DNA of 64,000 nt from positions 496,001 through 560,000 of the forward strand of contig CADCXA010000037.1 of assembly GCA_902806565.1 (NCBI GenBank), given 5' to 3'. Every line of letters begins with the position of its first letter. The stretch's first letter is position 1. Source of the stretch: Hypoxylon rubiginosum. Taxonomy: Eukaryota > Ascomycota > Sordariomycetes > Xylariales > Hypoxylaceae. Position numbers and translations under genes: made by a program. The notes beneath the pieces were generated by a model. The model was given only the letters and a program-made list of their open reading frames with translations, searched no databases and was not told where the DNA came from. Of this stretch, positions 33,368 through 48,062 are shown one piece after another.

Positions 33368-34534
33368 ATGTCTGAAGAAAGGGAACTCGAGCAAGCACCG
33401 TCAACAGAGGTAGCCGCACCAGCACCCAAGAAGGTCAAAAAGATCATCCGCAAGAAACGCCCAGCGCGACCGCAAGTCGATTCCTCCTTCATCACCTCCG
33501 AGCCGCCACCGCAGACCGGTACCATCTTCAACATATGGTATAATAAATGGTCGGGAGGCGACCGCGAGGATAAGTACCTCTCCAAAACTGCGGCCAAGGG
33601 CCGATGCAACGTCGCCCGCGACAGCGGGTATACCCGCGCCGACAAGATCACCGGCTCCTACTTTTGCCTGTTCTTCGCGCGCGGCATCTGCCCCAAGGGC
33701 CAAGACTGCGAGTACCTGCACCGGCTGCCGGGCATCCACGACCTGTTCAACCCCAACGTGGACTGCTTCGGCCGCGACAAGCACTCGGACTACCGCGACG
33801 ACATGGGCGGCGTCGGCAGCTTCATGCGCCAGAACCGGACCATCTACGTCGGGCGGATACACGTTACGGACGACATCGAAGAGATCGTGTCGCGCCACTT
33901 CGCGGAATGGGGCCAGGTGGAGCGCATACGCGTGCTGAACAGCCGGGGCGTCGCCTTCATCACCTACACCAACGAGGCCAACGCCCAGTTCGCCAAGGAG
34001 GCCATGGCGCACCAGTCCCTCGACCACAGCGAGATCCTGAACGTGCGGTGGGCCACCTCGGACCCCAACCCGATGGCGCAGGCGCGCGAGGCCCGGCGCA
34101 TCGAGGAGCAGGCCGCCGAGGCCATCCGGCGGGCGCTGCCGGAGGCCTTCGTCGCCGAGATCGAGGGCCGGGACCCGGAGGCGCGGAAGCGGCGCAAGAT
34201 CGAGAGCAGCTTCGGCCTCGAAGGGTACGAGGCGCCGGACGACGTGTACTTCGCCCGCGGCGCGCAGGCGGTGAATCCGATGGGGAGGCAGGGCTACGAG
34301 CTGGGGCACGAGGAGAGGTTAATGATCGAGAACGGCGAGACGGGAGGTGGTGGCGATGCTCCTCTGGCGATCGAGGCGGGACAGCAGTCTGCGGAAGTAA
34401 AGGGAGGCATCTTCTCGAGTAGCACGTTGGCGGCGCTGAAGGCGGCGCAGGTCTCGACGGCCCCGAGAGCTAAAGCAACGGCATCGTCTGGACCACTAGT
34501 GGCGTATAGTAGTGATAGTGAAGATGACGAATAA
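33368..34534 (+). CDS. CWC2: Pre-mRNA-splicing factor Cwc2 (RBM22-like)
   Basis: One exon of 388 residues. The frame is open upstream, but I chose the ATG at 33368 because it stands in a good context (GCCCACCATGTC) and gives the normal start (MSEERELEQAP). A basic segment, KKVKKIIRKKRPARPQ, precedes the Torus region TGTIFNIWYNKWSGGDREDKY. A CCCH zinc finger (CLFFARGICPKGQDCEYLH, about 100-118) follows, and an RRM with RNP motifs TIYVGRI and RGVAFITYT lies at about 157-232. The C-terminus is alanine-rich and ends in an acidic SDSEDDE. Cwc2 belongs to the Prp19-associated complex and contacts U6 snRNA and the intron at the catalytic core of the spliceosome. Confidence 0.95.
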   Translation: MSEERELEQAPSTEVAAPAPKKVKKIIRKKRPARPQVDSSFITSEPPPQTGTIFNIWYNKWSGGDREDKYLSKTAAKGRCNVARDSGYTRADKITGSYFCLFFARGICPKGQDCEYLHRLPGIHDLFNPNVDCFGRDKHSDYRDDMGGVGSFMRQNRTIYVGRIHVTDDIEEIVSRHFAEWGQVERIRVLNSRGVAFITYTNEANAQFAKEAMAHQSLDHSEILNVRWATSDPNPMAQAREARRIEEQAAEAIRRALPEAFVAEIEGRDPEARKRRKIESSFGLEGYEAPDDVYFARGAQAVNPMGRQGYELGHEERLMIENGETGGGGDAPLAIEAGQQSAEVKGGIFSSSTLAALKAAQVSTAPRAKATASSGPLVAYSSDSEDDE

Positions 34535-34759
34535 GGGTTCATCTCTCACCATTAGTCCATGCTGTCCGTGTCTCGGCATTTAGAAAGATGTATTTGTATA
34601 TACAAGACCGTTCGCAACATAATAGATACCAACAGCGCTCGGCCGGGCCAAAATTGATTCTTCCATGCATCCAACCCATTGACGGATTTAATTAACATCA
34701 TTGTCAACTTAATGTAACTTTCTATAGCTTTATGTACTTGTGCGTCGTAAATCTTTCTT
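34535..34759. other. Convergent 3' intergenic region
   Basis: This short gap separates the ends of CWC2 and the UreF gene. It is AT-rich with TGTAACT and TATATA words typical of fungal 3' ends. Confidence 0.35.
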
Positions 34760-35719
34760 TCAACTGTTAAATATCCTAGAGTACAGCAGCTCGTGCCTCC
34801 CGAACCAGAGGTCCATGACCGGCACGCCCTGCCCGGCCTCCTCGACGGGCGTATCCCACTCGCGCTCGACGGCCTCGGCGAGCAAGTTCTGCACCTCGGC
34901 GCCCGCGAGGATCCGCTGCGCCTGGTACGGCCCGAAGAGCCCGGCGCGGACCGCCGCCGACACGAGCGCCTTGACGTGGCCCAGCAGGAACACGTACGCG
35001 GCCTGCCGCAGCCCGAGCCCGCAGAGCGCGGCCACGGCGCCGAAGAGCGGCGCTAGGTGCGCGTGTGCTGCTGCCGGCAGTCCTTCCTCCCCTACTTCTT
35101 CCTCTGCCCCTCCTCCTCCTCCCACGGCAGTAGTAGTAGACCGCTCCGCAGGCGCCCGCCGCCGCAGCATCTCCGCGTACGGCGCGAGGCTACCCCCCGG
35201 GTCCGCGGCGGCCGCCATGCTCTTCTCCCAGATGCCGAGGAGCGCGCGCCCTTGGGCGACGGAGGCGCGGCGGCCGACGGTGCAGACGACGGCGGCGTCC
35301 TGGGCGTCGTCGAGGGCGGCCACCGCCTCCGGGGTGGGGTCCCGGTGCGCGGCCAGGACGAAGGGGAGGGTGGTGCCGGCGTAGGAGGAGAGCGAGAGGG
35401 GGAGGAAGGAGGTGAATGCCGATGCGGAGGCGGAGGCGCTAGATGGTGATGTCCGCTGCCGCGTGTGCGCTAGGTACGATTCTAGACCCGAGCTGAAGGC
35501 GAAGGAACCTAGCGGCAGGGCTGAGTCCGAGAGCAGGAGGAGGTAGTGTTGTGCGGAGTTTGGTGCCTGGGGGATGGATGGCGTAGTAGTAGACGGAGAT
35601 AGGCTGTGGTCCTTGGATTTGGCTACCAGTCGGTCCCTGGCCTTTCGGAGGCGGAGCTCCAGGTCGGCGATTTCATTCTCGAGAGCCTCCTGGGAATCCT
35701 CGACTACGGTTGGACTCAT
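34760..35719 (-). CDS. Urease accessory protein UreF
   Basis: One exon of 319 residues on the minus strand, start at 35719. The conserved UreF opening HYLLLLSDSALPLGSFAFSSGLESYL is at about 58-83, and the C-terminal VFLLGHVKALVSAAVRAGLFGPYQAQRIL block is present. The protein works with UreD and UreG to load nickel into apo-urease in the cytosol. Before the domain is a 40-residue helical extension (EALENEIADLELRLRKARDR), predicted to form a short coiled coil. A low-complexity alanine-rich insert and a glycine/glutamate insert (VGGGGGAEEEVGEEG) interrupt the domain, as is common in fungal members. Very high GC content gives long shadow frames on the other strand. Confidence 0.92.
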   Translation of the reverse strand: MSPTVVEDSQEALENEIADLELRLRKARDRLVAKSKDHSLSPSTTTPSIPQAPNSAQHYLLLLSDSALPLGSFAFSSGLESYLAHTRQRTSPSSASASASAFTSFLPLSLSSYAGTTLPFVLAAHRDPTPEAVAALDDAQDAAVVCTVGRRASVAQGRALLGIWEKSMAAAADPGGSLAPYAEMLRRRAPAERSTTTAVGGGGGAEEEVGEEGLPAAAHAHLAPLFGAVAALCGLGLRQAAYVFLLGHVKALVSAAVRAGLFGPYQAQRILAGAEVQNLLAEAVEREWDTPVEEAGQGVPVMDLWFGRHELLYSRIFNS

Positions 35720-36298
35720 TATATCATTATCTAATCAAGAACCTAGATATTTAGTGAGGATGTTGAGCAAAATCAGGGCGTTTTTGGCTTGCGGAGCGAT
35801 TGATAATGGAAAGTCGAAGGTTAGAGGTGGCACTAGGTTTGCGACTAAAATTCTAAGCTACTTGTATAGGGTCGCTCTCATCAAGATGGCCTCCTTTTTT
35901 CACTATTGGGTGATTTAATGAAAATGAGAATATTAAAAATGAGTATCTCAATTTGTATTTGCTTTGCATTGTACCTAATGTAGCCTTGCATCAAAAATTT
36001 AACTCCTTTGAAGAGTTCCAGGCTGGTTTTCTTGGGATTAATCCGCACGACGCCAAAGCCATATTCCTATCCCTATCCTTATCATCAATGCGTTGGTATG
36101 ATCCAGCTGCCAGCCAATGCTCATAGTAAAAGAAAAATAAGACCCGAAACTCCTACAATGCAATGCCACGCAGATGCCATGCCACGCAGATGCCATGCCA
36201 CGCAGATGCCATGCCATGCCATGCGACGCCAAATAATTACGTCGAATCATACTAGTCATTCCATCCTCGTCATGGTAATCAGTATCGCTTCGCTTCAT
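35720..36298. other. Intergenic region with a tandem repeat
   Basis: This holds the UreF promoter and the 3' side of the Cut12-like gene. The only feature I see is the 16-base tandem repeat at 36163-36225. Confidence 0.4.
36163..36225 (+). repeat. 16-bp tandem repeat, three copies
   Basis: The unit ATGCCACGCAGATGCC is repeated exactly three times (36163-36178, 36179-36194, 36195-36210) and decays into ATGCC copies. It lies just past the 3' end of the Cut12-like gene. Confidence 0.9.
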
Positions 36299-38533
36299 TC
36301 ATGGTCTGACGTTCTCCTTGTCGCGAAGACGACGACTGCCATTCTGTCTCTCCAGTTTCTTTTGCTCCAAGCGAGCACGAGCCGCCGCCTGGCGGTCCGT
36401 AGGTAAAGTGCAACGAGAAGCATTCATCGAGGGGGATCCTTCAAGCTCTCGGCCATGGAAACGCGTAGATCGGTTTCGTGCAAGATCTAAACTGGGCGCC
36501 TTGCTGTCGGCCAAGGGGCGGCTGCTGTGAGATCGCGCTCGGGTTGCGTTTGACACCGGCTTCAAAGCGCCGTGCATGACAGCATCTTCCGATGCACGAG
36601 GCGCAGCAACATGAGCACGCTCTTCGGTGAGCTTCTCCTCGAGGATTTCCTTGCCGGATCGCGGGGTAGGGGGAACATGGTCGTTCTGTGACAGCTTGTT
36701 GAGTTTGTTCGTGAGAACTTGGGACATGGCTCTGCCCGAGTCGAATGTCTGCAATGAAGCTCTATTCTTAGCTGGTGATCGAGGCATGCCAACTTCGCTG
36801 TCCTGCATTATCGAATCTCTCTCTCTCTTGTTGGCCTGCATCAGCTCATTCTTTTCCTTTTCCAACTGCGACCTGATATCCTTAAAACTACTGGACCAGT
36901 GGGGAGGTAGAAGTGAGGTAGTCATGTCCAGCTTGGAACCCGTTGAGTCCGTGTCTGCGAATAGAGATCTCTGAAACTTGTCAAGGGTGATTTCTTCAGC
37001 TGGTGTTATACGACTAAGCTGGCCCGCAGGCTTCACTGCCTCATATTTAGAGGGTTTGCCGAGAGACTCGATGCTTGCCTTCAGATCCTGTGTTGCTTTG
37101 GCCGAAGGGCTTACTATCTCGAGGTCCTTGATCGTCTTCTCCAGCTCGGCAATCTTGTCATTCTTGATCTGCAACACTTGCATAGCCTCGGCAGTTCGGG
37201 ACTTGGCATCTCTCTTTAGAGCCTCGTAATCTCTCTTGAGTTTACGTATATCATGATCCTTCTGTCGTGACAAGTCCTTGGATTCTCTCAGCTGGGTCTC
37301 CAGCTTCTGTATCTGGGTTTGGTAGGTGGCTACTTTGCCAAGATCCTCTCGAGTGCCTGTCGTTCGTTCCTCTGCTTCCTTCAGAGCGGACTTGAGTTTC
37401 TTATTCTCTTCACGAAGCTTGTCCATCTGTTTCAACTCAGATCGGGCTCGTCTGAGTTCTCGGTTCACCTCGTAAATAGTCTGTTCTGTTCTAGGTGAAG
37501 TGTTGATCCGATAGCGGTCAGAGCGGTTGGTGGCTGACTTATCCTTGTAGTCCTTAAGGATAGTCTCAAGCTCCTTTACTTGCTCTCGGTATTGTACGGC
37601 AAGGTTGGTCTGCTTAGCCAAATTCTCCATCAGAGGACCGTCTTCCTTGTCACCACCATGTCTCTTCTTGTGAGCAATCTTAGCAGCCATGAGTCCCACC
37701 TCCTGCTCCATTTTGGTGACTTTTTCTTTCTCATCCTTCAATGCCTGAGCCAGTTCAATTGCCTCAGAATCTTTCTTCTTAGCATAGGATTTTGCTAGAG
37801 CCTTGAACCTTACCATTCGCTCGATGTCGGACATTGCCTCTTCTCGGTATCTGATAAATTCCGACTTCCAGTACTTGCCTGACTCTGAGTGGGGCTCATT
37901 AAGATCCACGGTCATGTCATGATTGCAAAGGTCGTCCTCCCATTCACCTTCGGACTCGCCGTCGGCAGATTTAGGGGGAATATGCTCTCTGGCTTTCTCA
38001 GGGGAATTTTCAGATTTGGTTATGCGACGGGTTTTGTCCAATGCCTTCTGCAATGTTGTTCTCTTTCGTGTTCGGGCTGATGCTAGAGGACTGGAGTCCG
38101 GACCACTACCAGCCTTGACATCGTGATTGAAAGAAACGCGTTTCCTACGTGCAGTTCCAGTACCCGGCGTCAACAGAATGCTAGCCGGCTGCTTCGTCGG
38201 GGATTGCTTGCTTGGAGAAAGCATGTTGTTCGATTGTGTGTCATTACTAGTGCTCTTCGAATGCTCGGTGTGTTTTTGATCAGTCGTGACGGTAGCTTTG
38301 GGGGCTTCGGACGCGTTAGGTGCACCGAATAGAGCGTTCTTGAAAGCGCGTGCAGCAAAGACAGGAGCGGGTGTGTCCGGCGCATCGAGCTGGGTCGTGT
38401 CCTCTGCATAGCACATAGTGTTAGTAGACGGTTCATAGAATATGAGCAGGTTGCAAGCCTTACCGCTAGAATTCGGCGCGTCGATTTTAGCGGTCGCGCC
38501 GGGGAATCCTTTCTTCAGAGCCCACCCGAGCAT
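36299..38533 (-). CDS. Cut12-like spindle pole body protein
   Basis: Two exons on the minus strand, 38464-38533 and 36299-38403, give 724 residues. The intron 38404-38463 has donor GTAAGG, branch TACTAAC and acceptor GCAG, and its removal gives SSEDTTQLDAPDTPAPVFAARAFKNALFG. The block DxPxTPAPVFAARAFKxALFG is the mark of the fungal Cut12 family. A long coiled coil (about 235-500: ELKQMDKLREENKKLKSALKEAEERT and neighbours) and an arginine-rich C-terminus (RRLRDKENVRP) follow. In fission yeast Cut12 sits at the spindle pole body and controls Polo kinase activity at mitotic entry. I start at the ATG at 38533 (MLGWALKKGFPG), the conserved N-terminus; the frame is open further upstream. The 60-base intron has no stop, so retention would add 20 residues. 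Confidence 0.85.
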   Translation of the reverse strand: MLGWALKKGFPGATAKIDAPNSSGKACNLLIFYEPSTNTMCYAEDTTQLDAPDTPAPVFAARAFKNALFGAPNASEAPKATVTTDQKHTEHSKSTSNDTQSNNMLSPSKQSPTKQPASILLTPGTGTARRKRVSFNHDVKAGSGPDSSPLASARTRKRTTLQKALDKTRRITKSENSPEKAREHIPPKSADGESEGEWEDDLCNHDMTVDLNEPHSESGKYWKSEFIRYREEAMSDIERMVRFKALAKSYAKKKDSEAIELAQALKDEKEKVTKMEQEVGLMAAKIAHKKRHGGDKEDGPLMENLAKQTNLAVQYREQVKELETILKDYKDKSATNRSDRYRINTSPRTEQTIYEVNRELRRARSELKQMDKLREENKKLKSALKEAEERTTGTREDLGKVATYQTQIQKLETQLRESKDLSRQKDHDIRKLKRDYEALKRDAKSRTAEAMQVLQIKNDKIAELEKTIKDLEIVSPSAKATQDLKASIESLGKPSKYEAVKPAGQLSRITPAEEITLDKFQRSLFADTDSTGSKLDMTTSLLPPHWSSSFKDIRSQLEKEKNELMQANKRERDSIMQDSEVGMPRSPAKNRASLQTFDSGRAMSQVLTNKLNKLSQNDHVPPTPRSGKEILEEKLTEERAHVAAPRASEDAVMHGALKPVSNATRARSHSSRPLADSKAPSLDLARNRSTRFHGRELEGSPSMNASRCTLPTDRQAAARARLEQKKLERQNGSRRLRDKENVRP

Positions 38534-39294
38534 TGCGTCTAAGGTGAACAGTATGTTTACCTTGTTGACGCCGAAGAATTGCGTTGCACAGATGTGAGTG
38601 AAAAAGGAAGTTCGGCGTGAATTGGTTGCTGGACGTAACAAAGTTACAGACGCCGTGAAATGTTTACATTGCTCGTCGAGACCGGGGCAACGTGTAGCTC
38701 CAATTCATCGAATGAAATCATTTTTAGTGTTTAGTGACCTTGCAGCTTCAGGTGGGTCCCAAGGTACCCGTTCTGCGTTAAAAATATTAAAAATAACATG
38801 CATGTACCAATGGACAGAGAGGTAGATATCCATATTTTGCGCCTAATTATTGATAAATATTTTCTATTCTTTTCTATCTAGCTGAATTGTTTAGTTTTAT
38901 TAGAAATTAAATATAAATATTTGTACTACATTAAAATAGGTACTAGATACATATATGTAGAATTTTCTTTGTTAGGTACCTAAGTACCTAAGGTACTTGT
39001 ACCTGATGTAGACACCTGAGCGTGGGGCACTTCGAGGCCTAATGGCAGCATTTGGCAGACACGCATACTATGTATAAATCATGTGGTACCCCACCATCAA
39101 CGAAGCTCAGCTTCAGTCATTGATGCCCTGTTTCTGTTTCACCGCTACCAACCGTTGCTATAGAAAATTTAATATTCTTTTTTTATTTACTTGTAGCTGC
39201 AAAATGGCCAAAGCTCAGTAGACCACATACAGCTCCGGCTGTGTGAGTCTATTTTCGTTCGTTTGAATTCCCCCGGACGATATACTGAATCAAA
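38534..39294. other. Divergent promoter region of the Cut12-like gene and GCN2
   Basis: This is AT-rich at 38860-38960. A cluster of degenerate GGTACCTAAG words lies at 38973-39005, related to the TACCTAGGTA repeat. No gene is visible. Confidence 0.45.
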
Positions 39295-44317
<5,023 letters not shown>

Positions 44318-45163
44318 GACCGCGAGCGTTCCGGGACTTGGGGGGAAGCTTACGGAGACGGGTGGGGGGGAGTGAGGTAAGGAGTTAGATGGACGCAAGG
44401 ATGAATGCTGCAACTGAAGGGCTGCGTAAGCTTGTGTTGGGTTGCGGATAGATGATGCTAGGGAGTAAATTCCCATATTAATTTCCTAGCTAATATCCTT
44501 GTGAGGTAGTAACAATGCCACCGTGAGGCTCTGCCTTTGCTGGGAAAAGTCACATTGATGTCCTACAGAACCTATTCGCGTCATGATTCTATGTCTTCGG
44601 CTTATGGTATACCTGGATTGTTTCTCATCTCACATTCATCCTAGCCCAGTCTCAACCATCCCATACCTCATCTATAGTAGCCATTTGGCCCATAATTTCA
44701 ATCACATCTCGTTCTTCCGTTTTATCGCATGGTGGAGCTGCTAATCTGACTCGTCCTCAACATAGGAGCGCACGAGGAGTAGACTGCATCAGTTGGGTAT
44801 GAAGGACTGGTCTCACCCCTATTCATAGCCAAGGCCGAAGAGCTATATCCCTAGCAGCCACGTCGTACACATAATCAATTGTATACTTACCCAGGTCAGG
44901 TTGGCGCAGCTTTCATTAATCCGAAGGCGAACCTGTTAATTGGTACCCACGTCAACGACTTTTCTATTTCATACTCAGATGCCTACCTGTTACCAACACC
45001 GTTAACATAAATACTCTGCCTTGCTACCTAGACTGGCTAAACAATTCTCTGTCCAGCAATTCCATTACCTCCATCCCCTTTCCATCAACCACAATCGACG
45101 TCTAGGTGCGAAGATACACTGCCATATTCATTCATCAACATACCAAACATACTCGTCGCAATC
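44318..45163. other. Upstream region of the first CVNH gene
   Basis: No gene is visible. It carries the first copy of the promoter block shared by the four CVNH genes and the 3' end of GCN2. Confidence 0.5.
44810..45013 (+). promoter_or_regulatory. CVNH promoter block, copy 1
   Basis: TCTCACCCCTATTCATAG, then GGCCGAAGAGCTATATCCC and CCACGTCGTACAC, match blocks upstream of the other three CVNH genes. A TATA-like ATAAATA at 45007-45013 stands 157 bases before the ATG. Confidence 0.6.
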
Positions 45164-45655
45164 ATGAAGGCAACCTCGGCATCTCTTCTCGCAGCCTTGT
45201 TCCTGCCCGCCCTCCCCATCGTTTCGGCGCTGCCTAAAAACTCCGGCGAGTTTACATACGACGAAATCAGCCAGTACTATGCCGAGCGCCCCATCACCAA
45301 CACCTGCGGTCCCCTCAAGTTTCGAGATGGACACCTCTTAGACGCCAGCTGCGTCGAGCCCTACTGGTATCCCAATGGCTACAGTGTGAAAACCATCACC
45401 GCGTTCGACCTCAACGACTGTCTCGCCAACCGTTCGGGGGATCTGGAGTTCGCCCGGGGCGGCGACTTCGCCAGCTCCTGCCAGGACTGCGAGCTGTCGG
45501 ACGGGGGGGCGCTGACGTGCGAGTGCGCACCGGGCGGGGACCGGGTGACCAACCGGAGCACGTTCGATCTCGGCGACTGCCGGTATTTCCAGAACGTCGC
45601 GGGGACGCTGACTTGCAACGATGTCGGGACGGCTTGCCCAAACCCAGACAACTAG
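45164..45655 (+). CDS. Secreted cyanovirin-N homology (CVNH) protein, copy 1
   Basis: One exon, 163 residues. The N-terminus MKATSASLLAALFLPALPIVSA is a signal peptide with cleavage likely near VSA-LP. The mature part follows the CVNH pattern: CGPLKFRDGHLLDASC, then AFDLNDCLANRSGDLEF, FASSCQDCELSDGGALTCEC and TFDLGDCRYFQNVAGTLTC. The family fold binds oligosaccharides, commonly mannose-rich or GlcNAc-containing glycans. Most characterised fungal members lack a signal peptide, so secretion is notable. This copy has Cys in place of the Trp found in the last strand of the other three copies (DLGDC versus DL-D/N-[DN]W), and a longer cysteine-containing tail. Two glycosylation sequons (NRS) occur. 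Glycan specificity is unknown. Confidence 0.82.
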   Translation: MKATSASLLAALFLPALPIVSALPKNSGEFTYDEISQYYAERPITNTCGPLKFRDGHLLDASCVEPYWYPNGYSVKTITAFDLNDCLANRSGDLEFARGGDFASSCQDCELSDGGALTCECAPGGDRVTNRSTFDLGDCRYFQNVAGTLTCNDVGTACPNPDN

Positions 45656-45956
45656 GGGTTAGCAAGGACGTAAGATAATGTTGGAGAGCTCTAGTCTCAT
45701 CTGTGGTAGTAATATAGACTTGTCATATTGAGAATTAGTACGAGCTACTTGTGTTATGATTCCACGCCTTAGGCTATAACTCGTTCGGGCCAAGTGTTCG
45801 TCATTAGTTAGGTATGAAGGACCACCCGGTAGAATTACAATACGAATCTCGAGGTGCGAAATCGACGACGGTATTATGTATATAGCTCTTAATCTTCCTA
45901 CTAAGGCCCTGGATAATGGAATTACACATATAGGAAGAGGCCACTCTTCTTCTTGT

Positions 45957-46077
45957 CACATCCCCTGTTCAGAGGGATAGGGCCGAGCATGCCAGCAACG
46001 TCGTACACGCAGTCATTGCCTTGGTATTGCTTCCCTCCTAAAACTTAGGTCGATGCGTCATACCATTAATATAAATA
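45957..46077 (+). promoter_or_regulatory. CVNH promoter block, copy 2
   Basis: CACATCCCCTGTTCAGAGG, GGGCCGAGCATGCC and AACGTCGTACACGCAGTCATT are shared with the other copies. ATATAAATA at 46069-46077 is 152 bases before the ATG. Confidence 0.65.
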
Positions 46078-46220
46078 AACACTCCTCCGCCTTGCTCCTT
46101 GGACTTGCGAACAGTAATCTCTACCACCTCCAACTTATTCCCAACAACAGCAATCAACATCCCGCTGCGAGAAAGACTTGCAAGTAAATTTTACTGATAT
46201 ATCGAATATATCTGGTAACC

Positions 46221-46733
46221 ATGAAGGCAATCCTCGTATCCTTCCTCGTGGCGATCTTGCCCGCCCTCGCCACCATTGTTTCGGCGGTGCCTACTCCCAA
46301 CGACTCTACCACGGACTACGCCAAGCAGGCCATGTCTCTAAGCTGCAGCAACCTCAAGCTGCGAGACGGCCGCTTCCTCGATGCCGACTGCCTCGAACCC
46401 CCGTCGTGGCCCGCAGCCACTACGTTCTCCGCGGAACTCGACCTAAACAACTGCCTCGCGAATCGTTGGGGGCACCTAGATTACGCGTACCCTGGTGGCG
46501 CCTACGCCAACACGTGCTCTTTCTGTAGCCTAGAGGGCCCGAAGAACACATCGATAGGATGCATGTGCCCGGACGGCAAGAACACCGATCCCAACCGTCC
46601 CGACTTTTTCATAGGCTCCGCGTTCGATCTCGATGATTGGAAGTACATTCGCAACAGCCAGGGAACGCTGACTTGCGCGCCGTCCCCGACAAACATGACG
46701 AGGAGGGCATCTTTTCACCGTGGAAGATATTAG
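46221..46733 (+). CDS. Secreted CVNH protein, copy 2
   Basis: One exon, 170 residues. The signal peptide is MKAILVSFLVAILPALATIVSA. The CVNH core runs LSCSNLKLRDGRFLDADC, AELDLNNCLANRWGHLDY, ANTCSFCSLEGPKNTSIGCMC and AFDLDDWKYIRNSQGTLTC. Spacing and order of cysteines match copy 1 except for the missing extra pair. A short basic tail (MTRRASFHRGRY) follows. It lies about 1.06 kb downstream of copy 1 in the same direction, with the same promoter layout, so it is a tandem duplicate. Divergence of the coding sequence is large, which points to an old duplication. Likely an extracellular lectin; ligand not known. Confidence 0.82.
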   Translation: MKAILVSFLVAILPALATIVSAVPTPNDSTTDYAKQAMSLSCSNLKLRDGRFLDADCLEPPSWPAATTFSAELDLNNCLANRWGHLDYAYPGGAYANTCSFCSLEGPKNTSIGCMCPDGKNTDPNRPDFFIGSAFDLDDWKYIRNSQGTLTCAPSPTNMTRRASFHRGRY

Positions 46734-46993
46734 TCGTTTCCCTACGCTTTAGCTCGTGTCCTTGCTGTGGATGCCCGTTTTTCTAATCGTCATCGAGATG
46801 GCAGTGATGGAGAGGCAAATGCTTCGGAATCTAGACTATGTGGATAGACAGAGATACAAAATTCAAGTACTAGTCTATTGACTCCCATCAAATCATCTCC
46901 TCAGGTGTTTTAGGCCATAATTAATCCCAACTCAAAATCCACTCCCTAAAACACCTGCCTGCATCTCAGATGAGAAGCATTAAACCATCGCTA

Positions 46994-47207
46994 GTCTCAC
47001 CCCCTATTCAGAGGAACAGAGCCAAACATGACAACCACGTCGTACACACACAGTCATCACTTCGGCATGGCAGCGCTTACACCCCAAGACTCAGGTAAAT
47101 GCGTCAGTCGTTAGTCGAATTCGAAGCTATTGACGAGTACCCATATCATGTCAACAGCTTTTCTACTTCATACCCAACCTAAGCTGTTACCACCATTGAT
47201 ATAAATA
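46994..47207 (+). promoter_or_regulatory. CVNH promoter block, copy 3
   Basis: GTCTCACCCCCTATTCAGAGG, GAGCCAAACATG and ACCACGTCGTACAC match copies 2 and 4. ATATAAATACTCCTTGCCTT starts at 47199, 152 bases before the ATG. Confidence 0.65.
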
Positions 47208-47350
47208 CTCCTTGCCTTCCTCTCTGGATTTATGAACACTCCCCAACAACTCCACCATTACTACTCTTCGCTCACCATATCCAATTGACTTAATACGAAA
47301 ACATACTACAGCACTCACTCACTAACGTGACAAACACGTCCATCGCCGTC

Positions 47351-47839
47351 ATGAAGGCAACCTTCGCATCCCTCCTCGTGGCGTTCCTGCCCGCCCTCAC
47401 CATTGTTTCGGCGTTGCCCGACCCCAACAGCTCTACCGTCGTAGACTATTCCACGCAGGGAATATCCGTGAGCTGCAGCAACATCAGGCTGACTCACTCG
47501 CGTTACCTGTTTACCGAGTGCCTCGAAATCCCCGCGTGGCGGTCCTCACCCGCCGCCGTGATTTCCGCCTCGCTCGACCTGGACGAATGCTTCGCCAACT
47601 ACGAGGGGAATCTCGTCTACGCGTACCGCAACGGCCACTACTCCGGCTCGTGCGCTTGCGACGCGGTAGGCCTCAACAACGCGACGCTGTCGTGCATCTG
47701 CGACGGCAACGAGAATTACAGCGCGTTCGACCTCAATAATTGGCACTACATCCAGAACAACCTGGGAATACTGAATTGCATGCCGGTCCCGGCGATCAAG
47801 CCAAGGATGCCAAAGAGATATACCTCTTTTGCCGCCTAA
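47351..47839 (+). CDS. Secreted CVNH protein, copy 3
   Basis: One exon, 162 residues, from the ATG at 47351 (MKATFASLLVAFLPALTIVSA). The frame is open a little further upstream, but only through a GTG. The core reads VSCSNIRLTHSRYLFTEC, ASLDLDECFANYEGNLVY, SGSCACDAVGLNNATLSCIC and AFDLNNWHYIQNNLGILNC. Here the middle cysteine pair is CAC rather than CxxC, a small departure from copies 1, 2 and 4. Sequons NAT and NYS suggest glycosylation. The tail (KPRMPKRYTSFAA) resembles the tail of copy 2 in its basic character, so copies 2 and 3 may be closest. Confidence 0.82.
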   Translation: MKATFASLLVAFLPALTIVSALPDPNSSTVVDYSTQGISVSCSNIRLTHSRYLFTECLEIPAWRSSPAAVISASLDLDECFANYEGNLVYAYRNGHYSGSCACDAVGLNNATLSCICDGNENYSAFDLNNWHYIQNNLGILNCMPVPAIKPRMPKRYTSFAA

Positions 47840-48062
47840 GCTATTAGCCTTATTCTCGTGGAGATAGCAATGGTGGAGAGGCACAGTAGGTGAAGTGCTT
47901 TTAGGATTTTGGACGAACATTTCTGAATCTAGACTGCTTAGATATACAAATACAAAGACTAGTCTATTAAACATACCAGATCATCTCAGGCGTTCCTGTC
48001 CGTAATCAAGCCTGACTCGCAATCTCCTCTGCCTCTCAGGTGACAGCCATTAAACCATCACT

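Noticed and set aside
33401..34309. Long minus-strand frame (302 codons) opposite CWC2
   Set aside because: It is the GC-rich shadow of the Cwc2 coding sequence; no domain, no start context.
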